NCBI RefSeq assembly: GCF_000210095.1
Contig: NC_021039.1
Span: 1,513,816-1,577,815 of the forward strand
Length of the DNA: 64,000 nucleotides
From: Ruminococcus champanellensis 18P13 = JCM 17042
Lineage (GTDB): Bacteria; Bacillota; Clostridia; Oscillospirales; Ruminococcaceae
Direction of reading: 5' to 3'
Shown: one piece after another, positions 51,585 to 60,425 of the stretch
Layout: each line of letters opens with the position of its first letter
Position numbering within the stretch: position 1 is the stretch's first letter
The notes under the pieces: model-generated
Told to the model about the DNA's origin: nothing
The model's database searches: none
What the model saw: only the letters and a program-made list of their open reading frames with translations
Made by a program: the position numbers and the translations under genes

Positions 51585-52895
51585 ATGATGTATCATACAC
51601 AGATGGAAGCTGCGAAAGCGGGGGTCATCACCGAAGCCATGGAAATTGTGGCAAAGAAGGAACGCATGGAGCCGGAAAAGCTCCGGGAGCTGGTTGCGAA
51701 GGGCTGGGTTGCCATTCCCGCAAACATCAACCACAAATCCCTGTCTCCGGAGGGCATCGGTACCGGTATGCGCACCAAGATCAATGTGAATCTGGGCATT
51801 TCCGGAGACTGCAAGGATTATGACGCTGAGATGGAGAAGGTGAAAATGTCCATTCGCTACGGGGCGGAGGCCATCATGGATCTGTCCAACTACGGCAAGA
51901 CCAACACCTTCCGCAAGAAGCTGATCGAGATGTCCCCTGCCATGATCGGCACGGTGCCCATGTACGACGCCATCGGCTATCTGGAAAAGGATCTGTTGGA
52001 GATCAAGGCGGAGGATTTTTTAAAGGTGGTGGAGGCGCACGCCAAAGAAGGCGTGGACTTTATGACCATCCACGCCGGCATCAACCGGCGCTGCGTGGAA
52101 GCTCTGAAACGGGACAAGCGGACGATGAATATCGTATCCCGGGGCGGCTCTCTGCTGTTCGCCTGGATGGAAATGACCGGAAATGAGAATCCCTTCTATG
52201 AGCATTTTGATGAAGTGCTGGATATTTTATATAAGTATGATGTGACCGTCAGCCTGGGTGACGCACTGCGTCCCGGCTGCATTGATGATTCCAGCGACGC
52301 AGGGCAGATCTCCGAGCTGATCGAGCTGGGTGCTCTGACCAAGCGGGCATGGGACAGAAACGTCCAGGTCATGATTGAGGGGCCGGGGCATATGGCGATC
52401 AATGAAATTGCCGCCAATATGCAACTGGAAAAGCGGATCTGCCACAATGCCCCCTTTTATGTGCTGGGGCCGGTAGTGACCGATATTTTCCCGGGATATG
52501 ACCACATTACCGCAGCCATCGGCGGTGCCATTGCTGCCTCCAGCGGCGCAGATTTCCTGTGCTATGTGACGCCGGCAGAGCATCTTCGGCTGCCGGATGT
52601 GAATGATGTGCGGGAGGGCATTATGGCCACCAAGATCGCTGCCCATGCGGCGGATATTGCAAAGGGCATTCCCGGCGCAAGAGAGCAGGACGATCTGATG
52701 GCGCAGGCACGGCACAAGCTGGACTGGGAGGAAATGTTCAAGATCGCAGCGGACGGAGAAAAGGCACGGCGCTACTTTGAATCCGTTCCGCCCCAGGATC
52801 GGCATTCCTGCTCCATGTGCGGCAAGATGTGCGCTGTCCGTACCACCAACATGATCCTGGAGGGCAAGAAGGTCACATTCTGCTCTGAAAAATAA
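51585..52895 (+). CDS. thiC: Phosphomethylpyrimidine synthase ThiC
   Basis: A radical SAM enzyme that rearranges aminoimidazole ribotide to hydroxymethylpyrimidine phosphate, the pyrimidine half of thiamin. The product (436 aa) is the shorter bacterial form. It has the [17 protein letters not shown] block, [11 protein letters not shown], the [17 protein letters not shown] block, [21 protein letters not shown], and the C-terminal cluster motif CSMCGKMC with its fourth-position Cys spacing. AGAGGAAG precedes the ATG at 51585. It is controlled by the TPP riboswitch upstream, and thiW, thiM, thiE and thiD follow. Confidence 0.96.
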   Translation: MMYHTQMEAAKAGVITEAMEIVAKKERMEPEKLRELVAKGWVAIPANINHKSLSPEGIGTGMRTKINVNLGISGDCKDYDAEMEKVKMSIRYGAEAIMDLSNYGKTNTFRKKLIEMSPAMIGTVPMYDAIGYLEKDLLEIKAEDFLKVVEAHAKEGVDFMTIHAGINRRCVEALKRDKRTMNIVSRGGSLLFAWMEMTGNENPFYEHFDEVLDILYKYDVTVSLGDALRPGCIDDSSDAGQISELIELGALTKRAWDRNVQVMIEGPGHMAINEIAANMQLEKRICHNAPFYVLGPVVTDIFPGYDHITAAIGGAIAASSGADFLCYVTPAEHLRLPDVNDVREGIMATKIAAHAADIAKGIPGAREQDDLMAQARHKLDWEEMFKIAADGEKARRYFESVPPQDRHSCSMCGKMCAVRTTNMILEGKKVTFCSEK

Positions 52896-52910
52896 GAGCA
52901 GCAACTGAAT

Positions 52911-52932
52911 GCCGGGCATCATCCTGCCCGGC
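52911..52932 (+). terminator. Hairpin after thiC
   Basis: GCCGGGCA pairs with TGCCCGGC. No U-run follows, so it may cause a pause or be part of the next leader. Confidence 0.45.
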
Positions 52933-53085
52933 CCGTCAAAGGGGGAGCGCCCTGGGGCGGTAAGCTATGCGAGGGAGCCTGTGGAACAGGCTGAGAGGGT
53001 ATTGAAGCGATGCTTCCATTACCGACCGTCAAAGGGGATCCCTCTGTGCATAGCTTGGGCTTGTACAGTGGAATCCGAAAATCTG
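52933..53085 (+). ncRNA. TPP-riboswitch-like leader of thiW, aberrant
   Basis: A perfect 9-bp helix AAGCTATGC (52962-52970)/GCATAGCTT (53048-53056) encloses AGGGAGCC, a small hairpin, GGCTGAGAGG and CCGACC, the order of the first half of a THI element. The second half (normally CTGATnnGGATAATnCC...GTAGGGA) is absent, and GTCAAAGGGGATCCCTC stands in its place. CCGTCAAAGGGG occurs twice in the leader. Confidence 0.55.
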
Positions 53086-53104
53086 TACAAGAAGGATGAG
53101 AAAC

Positions 53105-53836
53105 ATGAAAACAACACACAAAAGCAATCTGATGAAACTGGTTATGCTGGCAATGCTGGTGGCCATCGGCGTGGTGATCTCCCCGATTCTCCGGGTGGAG
53201 GGCATGTGCCCCATGGCGCACTTTATCAACATTGTCTGCGCTGTGCTGCTGGGTCCCTGGTATTCCCTGCTGTGCGCCGTGCTGATCGGCATCATCCGCA
53301 TGGCCTTTATGGGTATTCCGCCGCTGGCACTGACCGGTGCGGTTTTCGGTGCATTCCTGTCCGGCATGTTCTACCGGCTGTCCAAGGGGAAGCTGATCGC
53401 CGCCTTTCTGGGTGAGGTGTTCGGCACCGGCATCATCGGGGCTATTGTGTCCTATCCGGTGATGACCTATCTGGTGGGCAGAACCGGGCTGACCTGGTTT
53501 TTCTATGTGCCCTCCTTCATCAGCGGCACCCTGATCGGGGGCAGTCTTGCCTTTGTGTTCCTGCGGGCGCTGGCGAAAAACGGACAGCTTGCCCGGTTTC
53601 AGACCGCTTTGGGCAGTGTGTCCTACGCAGTCTCCTCCGATGTGTGGAGCAATGCGGTTGGTATTGCGGCACTGGGGCTGATCGGCTATCTGGCATCGGT
53701 GGTTTTGCTGAAAATGCTGCTGAAGCTGTCCGGCACCTGGGTGACCGTTGTGCCCTATGCGCTGGTGGGTGCGGCATTGCTGGCGGCTGTCATTTATCTG
53801 ATCCGGAATCGGAGTCAGCTGCGGCAGCAGGCATAA
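53105..53836 (+). CDS. thiW: ThiW, thiazole-type ECF transporter S component
   Basis: A membrane substrate-binding subunit of an energy-coupling-factor transporter, thought to take up the hydroxyethylthiazole precursor of thiamin. The product has 243 residues with about six hydrophobic segments. The N-terminus KLVMLAMLVAIGVVISPILRVEGMCPMAHFIN is written here only as its family marks: a first span followed by PMAHF-IN and then GPWYSLLCAVLIGIIRM. The start ATG at 53105 follows AAGGATG. It sits between thiC and thiM and behind a TPP-like leader, which agrees with salvage of thiazole for ThiM. The ECF ATPases must be encoded elsewhere. Confidence 0.88.
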   Translation: MKTTHKSNLMKLVMLAMLVAIGVVISPILRVEGMCPMAHFINIVCAVLLGPWYSLLCAVLIGIIRMAFMGIPPLALTGAVFGAFLSGMFYRLSKGKLIAAFLGEVFGTGIIGAIVSYPVMTYLVGRTGLTWFFYVPSFISGTLIGGSLAFVFLRALAKNGQLARFQTALGSVSYAVSSDVWSNAVGIAALGLIGYLASVVLLKMLLKLSGTWVTVVPYALVGAALLAAVIYLIRNRSQLRQQA

Positions 53837-53848
53837 GGGAGGCTTTTC

Positions 53849-54655
53849 ATGAAGAAGCGGATTTGCATGCTGCTGGAGCAGCTCCGGCAGAAGCAGCCTC
53901 TGGTACATTGCATCACCAACCCCATTTCCATCAACGATTGCGCCAATGCTCTGCTGGCAGTTGGAGCAAGACCCATGATGGCGGAGCATCCCCGGGAGGT
54001 GGCGGGTATCACCGCCCATGCCGGGGCGCTGCTGCTGAATCTGGGAAACATTACGGATGTGCGGATGGAGTCCATGCAGCTGGCAGGGCAGGCAGCCATG
54101 CAGGCAAAGGTACCGGTGATCCTGGATCTGGTTGGGGTGGCATGCTCCGATTTGCGGCGGGAATTTGCCCTGCATTTGCTGGAGCAGATGCATCCGGCGG
54201 TGCTTCGGGGAAACCGAACCGAGATCCGTGCCATGCAGGAGCAGATTCATGCGGATGGCGTGGACGTGTCCCGGGAGGATGCAGCAGATACGGGAGCGTA
54301 TCTCAATGCCGCCCGGCAACTTGCCGCTCGGTATGACACGGTGGTGCTGACCAGCGGCGCTGCGGATGATGTGACCGATGGACAGAAGCATGTGCGTGTG
54401 CTGGGAGGCACGGAGCTGCTTTCCCATGTGACCGGCACCGGTTGTATGCAGGGGGCTTTGATCGCCGCTTACCTGGCGGTGGGTGCGCCCCTGGAGGCGG
54501 CAGTGTGCGGTGCAGCCGTGTTGGACGCTGCCGCTTCGGCAGTGTTGCCGGGTGTATCCGGTCCGGGCAGTCTCCGCAGCGCCCTGGCGGACGGACTGTG
54601 GAATTTGTCGCCGGAACAGCTTTGTAAGTATTGTGAAATCGAGGAACAGCTATGA
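53849..54655 (+). CDS. thiM: Hydroxyethylthiazole kinase
   Basis: It phosphorylates 4-methyl-5-hydroxyethylthiazole for thiamin synthesis. The product (268 aa) has the usual length. N-terminal PLVHCITNPISINDCANALLAVGARPMM is the family start (in pieces: HCITNPI, NDCAN, GARPMM). GNRTEI, VVLTSGAADDVTDG, and the catalytic GTGCMQGALIAAYLAVG with its Cys complete the ribokinase-like fold. The gene starts 13 bp after thiW and its end overlaps thiE by 4 bp (ATGA). Confidence 0.95.
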   Translation: MKKRICMLLEQLRQKQPLVHCITNPISINDCANALLAVGARPMMAEHPREVAGITAHAGALLLNLGNITDVRMESMQLAGQAAMQAKVPVILDLVGVACSDLRREFALHLLEQMHPAVLRGNRTEIRAMQEQIHADGVDVSREDAADTGAYLNAARQLAARYDTVVLTSGAADDVTDGQKHVRVLGGTELLSHVTGTGCMQGALIAAYLAVGAPLEAAVCGAAVLDAAASAVLPGVSGPGSLRSALADGLWNLSPEQLCKYCEIEEQL

Positions 54656-55302
54656 AATTTGACCCCACATTGTATTTGGTAACCGACAGCAGTTTGTATG
54701 AGGAGGACGCATTTCTTTCCGTCATAGATGGGGTGTGCAGCGCCGGTATCACTCTGCTGCAGCTGCGGGAAAAGGAACGCTCTACCCGGGAATACCTCCG
54801 ACTGGCACGGGTTGTCCGGCAGATTACTGACCGGTACGGGATTCCTCTGATCCTGGATGATCGGGCAGATGTGGCTGCTGCATGCGGCTGTGCCGGGGTG
54901 CATGTCGGGCAGGAGGATCTGCCTGTGGAGGATGCCCGGCGGATCCTGGGAGCGGACAAGATCGTGGGAGCAACGGCGAAAACCCTGGAACAGGCGAGGA
55001 TCGCCTATGCCCAGGGGGCGGATTACCTGGGCTGCGGTGCAGTATATCCCACCACCACCAAGGTGCGCACGGTGTTGACTCCTGTGGAAACCATCCGGCA
55101 GATCTGCGAAAGCGTGCCCATTCCGGTGAATGCCATCGGGGGATTGAACCGGGGGAACCTGGAGATACTGCGGGGCGTGCCCATCCGGGGCGTTTGCGTG
55201 GTGTCCGCCATCATGAAGGCAGCGGATCCGGCACTGGAAACCCGGCTGCTGAAGGAAGCCGTCCGGACACTGCTGGAGGATGCACCGTGCGCTGCGCATT
55301 GA
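54652..55302 (+). CDS. thiE: Thiamin-phosphate synthase
   Basis: It joins hydroxymethylpyrimidine pyrophosphate and thiazole phosphate to thiamin phosphate. The product (216 aa) is a TIM barrel with [49 protein letters not shown] (read as DDRADVA and GVHVGQED), [14 protein letters not shown] and [11 protein letters not shown]. All are active-site segments of ThiE. ATGA overlap with thiM and a 16-bp overlap with thiD indicate translational coupling. Confidence 0.95.
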   Translation: MKFDPTLYLVTDSSLYEEDAFLSVIDGVCSAGITLLQLREKERSTREYLRLARVVRQITDRYGIPLILDDRADVAAACGCAGVHVGQEDLPVEDARRILGADKIVGATAKTLEQARIAYAQGADYLGCGAVYPTTTKVRTVLTPVETIRQICESVPIPVNAIGGLNRGNLEILRGVPIRGVCVVSAIMKAADPALETRLLKEAVRTLLEDAPCAAH

Positions 55303-56060
55303 CCATTGCCGGTTCGGATTCCGGCGGCGGCGCTGGGATCCAGGCGGATCTGAAAACCTTTGCTGCCCATCATCTGTACGGAGCATCTGTCATTACCGCA
55401 GTGACTGCCCAGAATACTCTGGGGGTACGGGAAAGCTATCCGCTGCCCCCGGAGATTGTGGCGGCACAGCTTTCCGCCGTGCTGGAGGATCTGCATCCGG
55501 CAGCCATCAAAATCGGCATGCTGGGGAATGGGGACATCGTCCGGACTGTCAGCCGGGTGCTGGCTCAGTATCCGGATGTCCCGGTGGTGCTGGATCCCAT
55601 CATGCTGTCCACCTCCGGACACCCCTTACTGGATCCGGAGGGAGTATCCGCCATGGAGCAGCTTTTGTTTCCACGGGCAGCTCTGATTACCCCCAATCTG
55701 CCGGAGGCACAGGCATTGACCGGCTTGCCCTTGTCGGATTTGCATGCTGTAAAGGCAGCGGCACAGCTGCTGTACCGCACCTATGGCTGCGGCGTGCTCA
55801 TCAAGGGGGGGCACAGTGCCGGAGAGCCGGTGGATGTGCTGTATGATGGCAGTCTGCATGTTTTCACCGGGAAGCGTATTCCCGGCAGGGATGTGCACGG
55901 CACCGGCTGTACCCTGTCCTCCGCCATTGCGGCAGGGCTTGCACAGGGCATGGCGCTGCCGGAGGCGGTACAGGGGGCGAAGCGGTATCTGTCCTGTGCC
56001 ATGGAGAGTGCCTTTTCCGTTGGATGTGGCGCTCCCGTGCTGAATCATTTTCTATCATAA
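55287..56060 (+). CDS. thiD: Hydroxymethylpyrimidine (phosphate) kinase
   Basis: It phosphorylates HMP and HMP-P. The start is the GTG at 55287 with GGAGG (55276-55280) upstream, inside the end of thiE. The product (257 aa) has the N-terminal [54 protein letters not shown] and the catalytic [20 protein letters not shown]. Last gene of the thiamin operon; a strong terminator follows. Confidence 0.95.
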   Translation: MRCALTIAGSDSGGGAGIQADLKTFAAHHLYGASVITAVTAQNTLGVRESYPLPPEIVAAQLSAVLEDLHPAAIKIGMLGNGDIVRTVSRVLAQYPDVPVVLDPIMLSTSGHPLLDPEGVSAMEQLLFPRAALITPNLPEAQALTGLPLSDLHAVKAAAQLLYRTYGCGVLIKGGHSAGEPVDVLYDGSLHVFTGKRIPGRDVHGTGCTLSSAIAAGLAQGMALPEAVQGAKRYLSCAMESAFSVGCGAPVLNHFLS

Positions 56061-56062
56061 AA

Positions 56063-56097
56063 AACGACCCGGAGGGAATATCCCTCCGGGTCGTTTG
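56063..56097. terminator. Bidirectional terminator
   Basis: AACGACCCGGAGGGA pairs with TCCCTCCGGGTCGTT around ATA, flanked by A and T runs. It separates the thi operon from the convergent debranching-enzyme gene. Confidence 0.9.
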
Positions 56098-56130
56098 CTG
56101 TATCATACGCAAGTTTTGCACGGTGACGGA

Positions 56131-58233
56131 TCAGGTTCCCTTCACCCGGGCATAAGCCACGATCACGGAACGAGGGGCAGCCCAGATGTTGGTGCAGCCC
56201 TCCCAACTGCTCTGGGTCTGGTAAATGGGGGGATCCGCATGGGGCAGGGCGGTGTTGCAGGCAATGTGCCAGTACAGATGCTCCGGCAGATCCGGCATCT
56301 GGATCTTCTGGTTTTCCCAAAAGGTGTTGATGCCCAGGAATACCATATCGTCCGCTCCGGTTTTCGGATGCTTGCCGGAAAAGAGAATGCCAATGACCCG
56401 GGTATCCGGGTGACAGTCTGTATGCCAGGGAAATGCATTGTGAATGCTGACGGCGGGGAAGTTGGTGCTTGCCGGTTCCAGATTTTCTGTAATGCAGGGG
56501 TGTGCCTTCCGCAGAGCGATCATATCCCGGCAGAACCGGAAGATTTCCTGATTTTTCTCCAGCAGGGACCAGTCCAGCCAGGATACTTCGTTGTCCTGAC
56601 AGTAGGGATTGTTGTTGCCGAACTGGGTGTTGCAGAATTCATCTCCCGCAAGGAACATGGCTGCACCCCGGCTGCACAGCAGGGTGGCAAAGGCGTTCTT
56701 GATAAGCCGCATGCGCAGTGCCCGGATTTCCTGATTGTCCGTGTCTCCCTCAGCGCCGCAGTTCCAGCTGTTTCCACAGTTGTCCCCGTCCGTATTGTTC
56801 CAGCCGTTGGCTTCGTTGTGTTTGGTGTTGTAGGCGTACAGATCATACAGGGTAAAGCCGTCGTGACAGGTGAGAAAATTGACAGAGGCATTGTCCCCCC
56901 GGTATACCGGGTCGTACAGATCCGTAGAGCCGGTGATCCGGTTGATGGCTGCCTGCGCCATGTCCGCATCTCCCTTTAAGAAGCAGCGCAGATCGTCCCG
57001 GTATCTGCCGTTCCATTCCGCCCAGCGGCGCAGAGAGGAGAAGCTGCCCACCTGGTACAGCCCGCCGGCATCCCATGCTTCGGCGATCAGCTTTACCTTG
57101 CTGAGTACCGGGTCATAGGCAAGATTCCGCAGCAGGGGCGGATTCCGCATGGGAGAGCCGTCCTCGTTCCTGCCCATGATGGCTGCCAGGTCAAACCGGA
57201 AGCCGTCGATCCGGTATTCCGTTGCCCAGTACCGGAGACAGTTCAGGATGAACTGCTGCACCACCGGGTGGTTGCAGTTGAAGGTGTTGCCGCAGCCGCT
57301 GAAATTGAAGTAGCTGCCGTCCGGCGTGAGCATATAGTACACGTTGTTGTCGATGCCCTTGAAGCTGAAGGCGGAGCCCTGTTCATTGCCCTCTGCTGTG
57401 TGGTTGAACACCACATCCAGGATCACTTCAATGCCGTGTTCATGCAGCACACGGATCATCTGCTTGAGTTCATTGCCCTCCCGGTTGTATTCGTTTTCGG
57501 AGCTGTAGCTGGTGTTGGGAGAGAAGAAGCTGACGGTGTTGTAGCCCCAGTAATTGTACAGGGTTTTGCCGTCAATGACTCTGGCATCCTCCAGCTCGTT
57601 GAATTCAAACACCGGCATCAGCTCCACTGCATTGATTCCAAGCGCCAGCAGATGGGGCAGCTTCTCCAGAATGCCGGCAAAGGTGCCCGGATGGGCAACG
57701 CCGGAAGTGCTGCTCCGGGTAAAGCCGCGGACATGCATTTCATAGATGATCAGATCCCGCAGGGGGAGCTCCGGACTGCGCATATCGCCCCAGTCAAAGC
57801 TTTCGGTAACCACCCGTGCGTGATACTGGTGATCGTTTGCGGCATTTTCGCCCCATTCATGCTGACCGGTGACGGCTCTTGCGTAAGGATCCAGCAGGAT
57901 CCGTTCCTTGTTGAACAGCAGTCCCTTCCGGGGATCGTGGGGGCCGTCCATCCGGTAGGCGTACTCAAATTCCGTAATATCCAGCCCGAACACGATGATG
58001 GAGAACACATCTCCGATCCGGTAGGAGTCCGGAATGGGGATCACTGCATAGGGGGTCTTTTCCTTCCGGTGAAACAGCAGAAGCTCACAACTGGTGGCGT
58101 TGGCGGAGGAAATGGTAAAGTTGACTGCATTGGGCATTGCGGTTGCCCCCTGGATCAGGTGATTGCCTGGACGTACCGGAAAACCGCTGATGGTATCCAC
58201 GGGGATCAGGGGCATGTTTGTAATGACTGCCAT
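56131..58233 (-). CDS. glgX: Glycogen-debranching enzyme, isoamylase/GlgX type (CBM48-GH13)
   Basis: It hydrolyses alpha-1,6 branches of glycogen or related glucans in the cytoplasm; there is no signal peptide. The start ATG at 58233 follows AAGGAAG. The product (700 aa) has an N-terminal CBM48-like domain (about 20-130), then a GH13 barrel with the conserved regions DVVFNHTAEG, DGFRFDLAAIMG (nucleophile Asp), LIAEAWDAGG (acid Glu) and LTCHDGFTLYDL. NKHNEANGWNNTDG-type sequence after it marks the isoamylase/GlgX branch. It is monocistronic from a consensus promoter at 58268-58296 (TTGCAT, 17 bp, TATAAT on the minus strand). Confidence 0.9.
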   Translation of the reverse strand: MAVITNMPLIPVDTISGFPVRPGNHLIQGATAMPNAVNFTISSANATSCELLLFHRKEKTPYAVIPIPDSYRIGDVFSIIVFGLDITEFEYAYRMDGPHDPRKGLLFNKERILLDPYARAVTGQHEWGENAANDHQYHARVVTESFDWGDMRSPELPLRDLIIYEMHVRGFTRSSTSGVAHPGTFAGILEKLPHLLALGINAVELMPVFEFNELEDARVIDGKTLYNYWGYNTVSFFSPNTSYSSENEYNREGNELKQMIRVLHEHGIEVILDVVFNHTAEGNEQGSAFSFKGIDNNVYYMLTPDGSYFNFSGCGNTFNCNHPVVQQFILNCLRYWATEYRIDGFRFDLAAIMGRNEDGSPMRNPPLLRNLAYDPVLSKVKLIAEAWDAGGLYQVGSFSSLRRWAEWNGRYRDDLRCFLKGDADMAQAAINRITGSTDLYDPVYRGDNASVNFLTCHDGFTLYDLYAYNTKHNEANGWNNTDGDNCGNSWNCGAEGDTDNQEIRALRMRLIKNAFATLLCSRGAAMFLAGDEFCNTQFGNNNPYCQDNEVSWLDWSLLEKNQEIFRFCRDMIALRKAHPCITENLEPASTNFPAVSIHNAFPWHTDCHPDTRVIGILFSGKHPKTGADDMVFLGINTFWENQKIQMPDLPEHLYWHIACNTALPHADPPIYQTQSSWEGCTNIWAAPRSVIVAYARVKGT

Positions 58234-58267
58234 GTTTATCTTCCTTCTTTGATTGATATACCCTTTT

Positions 58268-58342
58268 ATTATAAGCGAATCCCGGAAAAAATGCAAGCGG
58301 CAGGGATATCCGCTTGCGGCTGGGGAAAAAGTGTGCTATAAT
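58268..58342. promoter_or_regulatory. Divergent promoters of the debranching enzyme and the ArsC-like gene
   Basis: Minus strand: TTGCAT (58296-58291), 17 bp, TATAAT (58273-58268). Plus strand: TTGCGG (58314-58319), 17 bp, TATAAT (58337-58342). Confidence 0.75.
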
Positions 58343-58371
58343 GGTGTCGACAGAAAGCAGGGAGGTAGCAT

Positions 58372-58725
58372 ATGAAAATTCAGATATTCGGAAAGGCAAA
58401 AAGCTTTGACACCAAGAAGGCGGAGCGGTATTTCAAGGAACGGGGCATTCCCTTTCAGTCGGTAGACATTCTTCGGAAGGGGCTGAGCCGGGGCGAACTG
58501 GACAGCGTGCTTCGGGCAGTGGGCGGTCTGGAGGCGGTGATTGACGATACGGCAAAGGACTACTGCATGATCAAATATCTGCTGGAGGATGCAAAGCTAG
58601 AAAAGCTGATGGAGCAGCCCAGCCTGTACCGCACCCCCATCGTCCGCAACGGCAGACAGGCTACTGTGGGCTACTGTCCGGAGATATGGAAGCAGTGGGA
58701 AGAGGCGGAGCGTCATGCAATGTGA
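58372..58725 (+). CDS. ArsC/Spx-family protein lacking the active-site cysteine
   Basis: The protein (117 aa) has the thioredoxin-like ArsC/Spx fold pattern: IQIFGKAKSFDTKKAERYF, GIPFQSVDILRKGLSRGEL, and the C-terminal YRTPIVRNGRQATVGYCPEIWKQW with the Thr-Pro cis-proline. The CxxC or CxxS/R motif expected around residues 10-13 is replaced by KSFDT, so arsenate reduction is unlikely. It overlaps the next gene by 11 bp. GGAGG precedes the start. A redox-independent regulatory role is possible but not shown. Confidence 0.78.
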   Translation: MKIQIFGKAKSFDTKKAERYFKERGIPFQSVDILRKGLSRGELDSVLRAVGGLEAVIDDTAKDYCMIKYLLEDAKLEKLMEQPSLYRTPIVRNGRQATVGYCPEIWKQWEEAERHAM

Positions 58726-58885
58726 AAGCTGTGTCTATTATGTATATGATGAGGAGCTGGACTGCTATAGCTGCCTGGTAGAGCTGGACGAGGACGAATA
58801 CGGCAGATTCCTCCGGGGAGAATGCCGCAGCTGTCCCTATTACCGGCTGGATGATGAATACGGTGTGGTCAGACACCAGATGTGA
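58715..58885 (+). CDS. Small Cys-rich protein (DUF6472-like)
   Basis: The product is 56 residues with four Cys pairs or singles arranged as CESC, CYSC and CRSC plus a Y-rich acidic body (LDEDEYGRFLRGE). It probably binds zinc. GGCGGAGCG lies ahead of the ATG, and it overlaps the 3' end of the ArsC-like gene, so both are translated together. The family is annotated only as a domain of unknown function. Confidence 0.75.
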   Translation: MQCESCVYYVYDEELDCYSCLVELDEDEYGRFLRGECRSCPYYRLDDEYGVVRHQM

Positions 58886-58894
58886 GGGATCAGA

Positions 58895-59377
58895 ATGGGA
58901 AAAGAAGTAAAGACAAATGCGATGCGGATCCTGGACAGACTGAAGCTGCCCTATACGCTGAACAGCTACGAGTGCAAGGAGTTCATTGACGGGGTACACA
59001 TTGCGGATATGCTGGGGCAGGATCCTGCCCAGTCCTTCAAGACCCTGGTGTGCAGCGGCAAGGGGGGCGGCTATTATGTATTCGTACTGCCGGTTGCCCG
59101 GGAACTGGATCTGAAAAAAGCCGCCCGTGCAGTGGGCGCCAAGGCGGTGGAACTGCTGCCGGTGAAGGAGATCAACGCTGTCACCGGATACATCCGGGGC
59201 GGCTGTACTGCCATCGGCATGAAAAAGCAGTATCCTACGGTGATCGATCAGTCTGCCGGGGAATTTGACCGGATCATCATCAGCGGCGGACGCATCGGCA
59301 GCCAGATTTTTCTCGCACCGGACGATTTTATCAAAGCCACCGGAGGCAGTTACGGGGATATTCTTGCGGAAATGTAA
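58895..59377 (+). CDS. ybaK: YbaK-type Cys-tRNA(Pro)/aminoacyl-tRNA deacylase
   Basis: It clears mischarged Cys-tRNA(Pro), acting in trans. The product (160 aa) has the family length, with the segments NAMRILDRLKLPYTL, KTLVCSGKGGGYYVFVLP, the catalytic-lysine region LDLKKAARAVGAK, and GYIRGGCTAIGMKKQYPTVID. The start lies 10 bp after the small Cys-rich gene, with GAGGGATCAG upstream. Third gene of the operon that starts with the ArsC-like gene. Confidence 0.9.
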   Translation: MGKEVKTNAMRILDRLKLPYTLNSYECKEFIDGVHIADMLGQDPAQSFKTLVCSGKGGGYYVFVLPVARELDLKKAARAVGAKAVELLPVKEINAVTGYIRGGCTAIGMKKQYPTVIDQSAGEFDRIIISGGRIGSQIFLAPDDFIKATGGSYGDILAEM

Positions 59378-59426
59378 CTCCATTCCGTTTTTGCATGATA
59401 CGGCACTGGGTTTTTTCGAAAAATGC

Positions 59427-59455
59427 TTGCAAGGCGACAGGGAATATGGTACAAT
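59427..59455 (+). promoter_or_regulatory. Promoter of the nfn operon
   Basis: TTGCAA (59427-59432), 17-bp spacer, TACAAT (59450-59455). Confidence 0.7.
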
Positions 59456-59545
59456 ATTATGATGCAGGGCGGAGTTACAGCATCCCTCTGTGAAAAAACG
59501 GGAAAGGAGAAAGGTCTGCGTATTCACGCAGGTCATACTTAAAAT

Positions 59546-60376
59546 ATGTTCCGAATTGTTCAGAAAAGAGTACTCAATGATGCGGTAGTACTGATGGAAT
59601 TTGAAGCCCCTTACATTGCCAAGAAGGCACAGGCAGGGCAGTTTATTATTTTCCGCATCGATGAGCAGGGGGAGCGGATTCCGCTGACCATTGCTGATTA
59701 CGACCGGGAGAACGGCACCATCACAATCATTTTTCAGATCGTGGGCAAGTCCACACAGCATCTTGCCACCCTCAACGAAGGGGATACCATTCTGGATCTG
59801 GTAGGGCCGCTGGGAGTTCCTACCCACCTGGATCCGGATGTAAAGCGGGTATGCGTTGTGGGGGGCGGCGTAGGCTGCGCCATTGCATATCCCCAGGCCA
59901 AGGCGCTCCACAGTAGGGGCATCTATGTGGACGTAATTGCCGGCTTCCGCAGCAAGGATATTGTGATCCTGGAGGATGAGTTCAAGGCTGTGTGCAATGA
60001 ACTGGTGCTCTGCACCGATGACGGCAGCTACGGCAAGAAGGGCTTTGTGACCAACGCCCTGCAGGAGCTGATCGATGCAGGCAGAAATTATGACGCTGTC
60101 ATTGCCATCGGACCGGTGCCTATGATGAAGTTTGTCTGCAAGGTAACAGAGCCTTATAATCTGAAGACCATCGTATCCCTGAACCCCATCATGATCGACG
60201 GCACAGGCATGTGCGGCGGATGTCGGGTAACAGTGGGGGGCAAGATTCGCTATGCCTGCGTAGAGGGCCCGGATTTCGACGGCCACCAGGTGGACTTTGA
60301 CGAGCTGATGCGCCGTAACGGCACATACAGAGAATACGAGCAGCACTGTCGGCTGATGGCACAGGCTGAAAAATAA
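59546..60376 (+). CDS. nfnA: NfnA: FAD/[2Fe-2S] subunit of NADH-dependent ferredoxin:NADP+ oxidoreductase
   Basis: The small subunit of the electron-bifurcating NfnAB complex. The product (276 aa) has an FAD/NAD(P) reductase fold (GQFIIFRIDEQGERIPLTIAD read as GQFI and RIPLTIADYD; GPLGVPTHL; VGGGVGCAIAYP) and C-terminal [2Fe-2S] ligands in GTGMCGGCRVT...YACVEGP. An in-frame stop two codons upstream fixes the ATG at 59546. The only strong Shine-Dalgarno (GGAAAGGAGAAAGG) lies about 35 bp upstream, separated by a small hairpin (CTGCGT/ACGCAG). A dihydroorotate dehydrogenase electron-transfer subunit is the main alternative, but the nfnB partner decides. Confidence 0.9.
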   Translation: MFRIVQKRVLNDAVVLMEFEAPYIAKKAQAGQFIIFRIDEQGERIPLTIADYDRENGTITIIFQIVGKSTQHLATLNEGDTILDLVGPLGVPTHLDPDVKRVCVVGGGVGCAIAYPQAKALHSRGIYVDVIAGFRSKDIVILEDEFKAVCNELVLCTDDGSYGKKGFVTNALQELIDAGRNYDAVIAIGPVPMMKFVCKVTEPYNLKTIVSLNPIMIDGTGMCGGCRVTVGGKIRYACVEGPDFDGHQVDFDELMRRNGTYREYEQHCRLMAQAEK

Positions 60377-60425
60377 TCGGAAAGGAGCATATATGGACAG
60401 GCTCTGCCCATATTGATAGAAAGCT

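Noticed and set aside
52919..54427. A 502-codon minus-strand frame across thiW and thiM
   Set aside because: It crosses two well-supported genes and a leader, with Gln/His-rich low-complexity sequence and no start signal.
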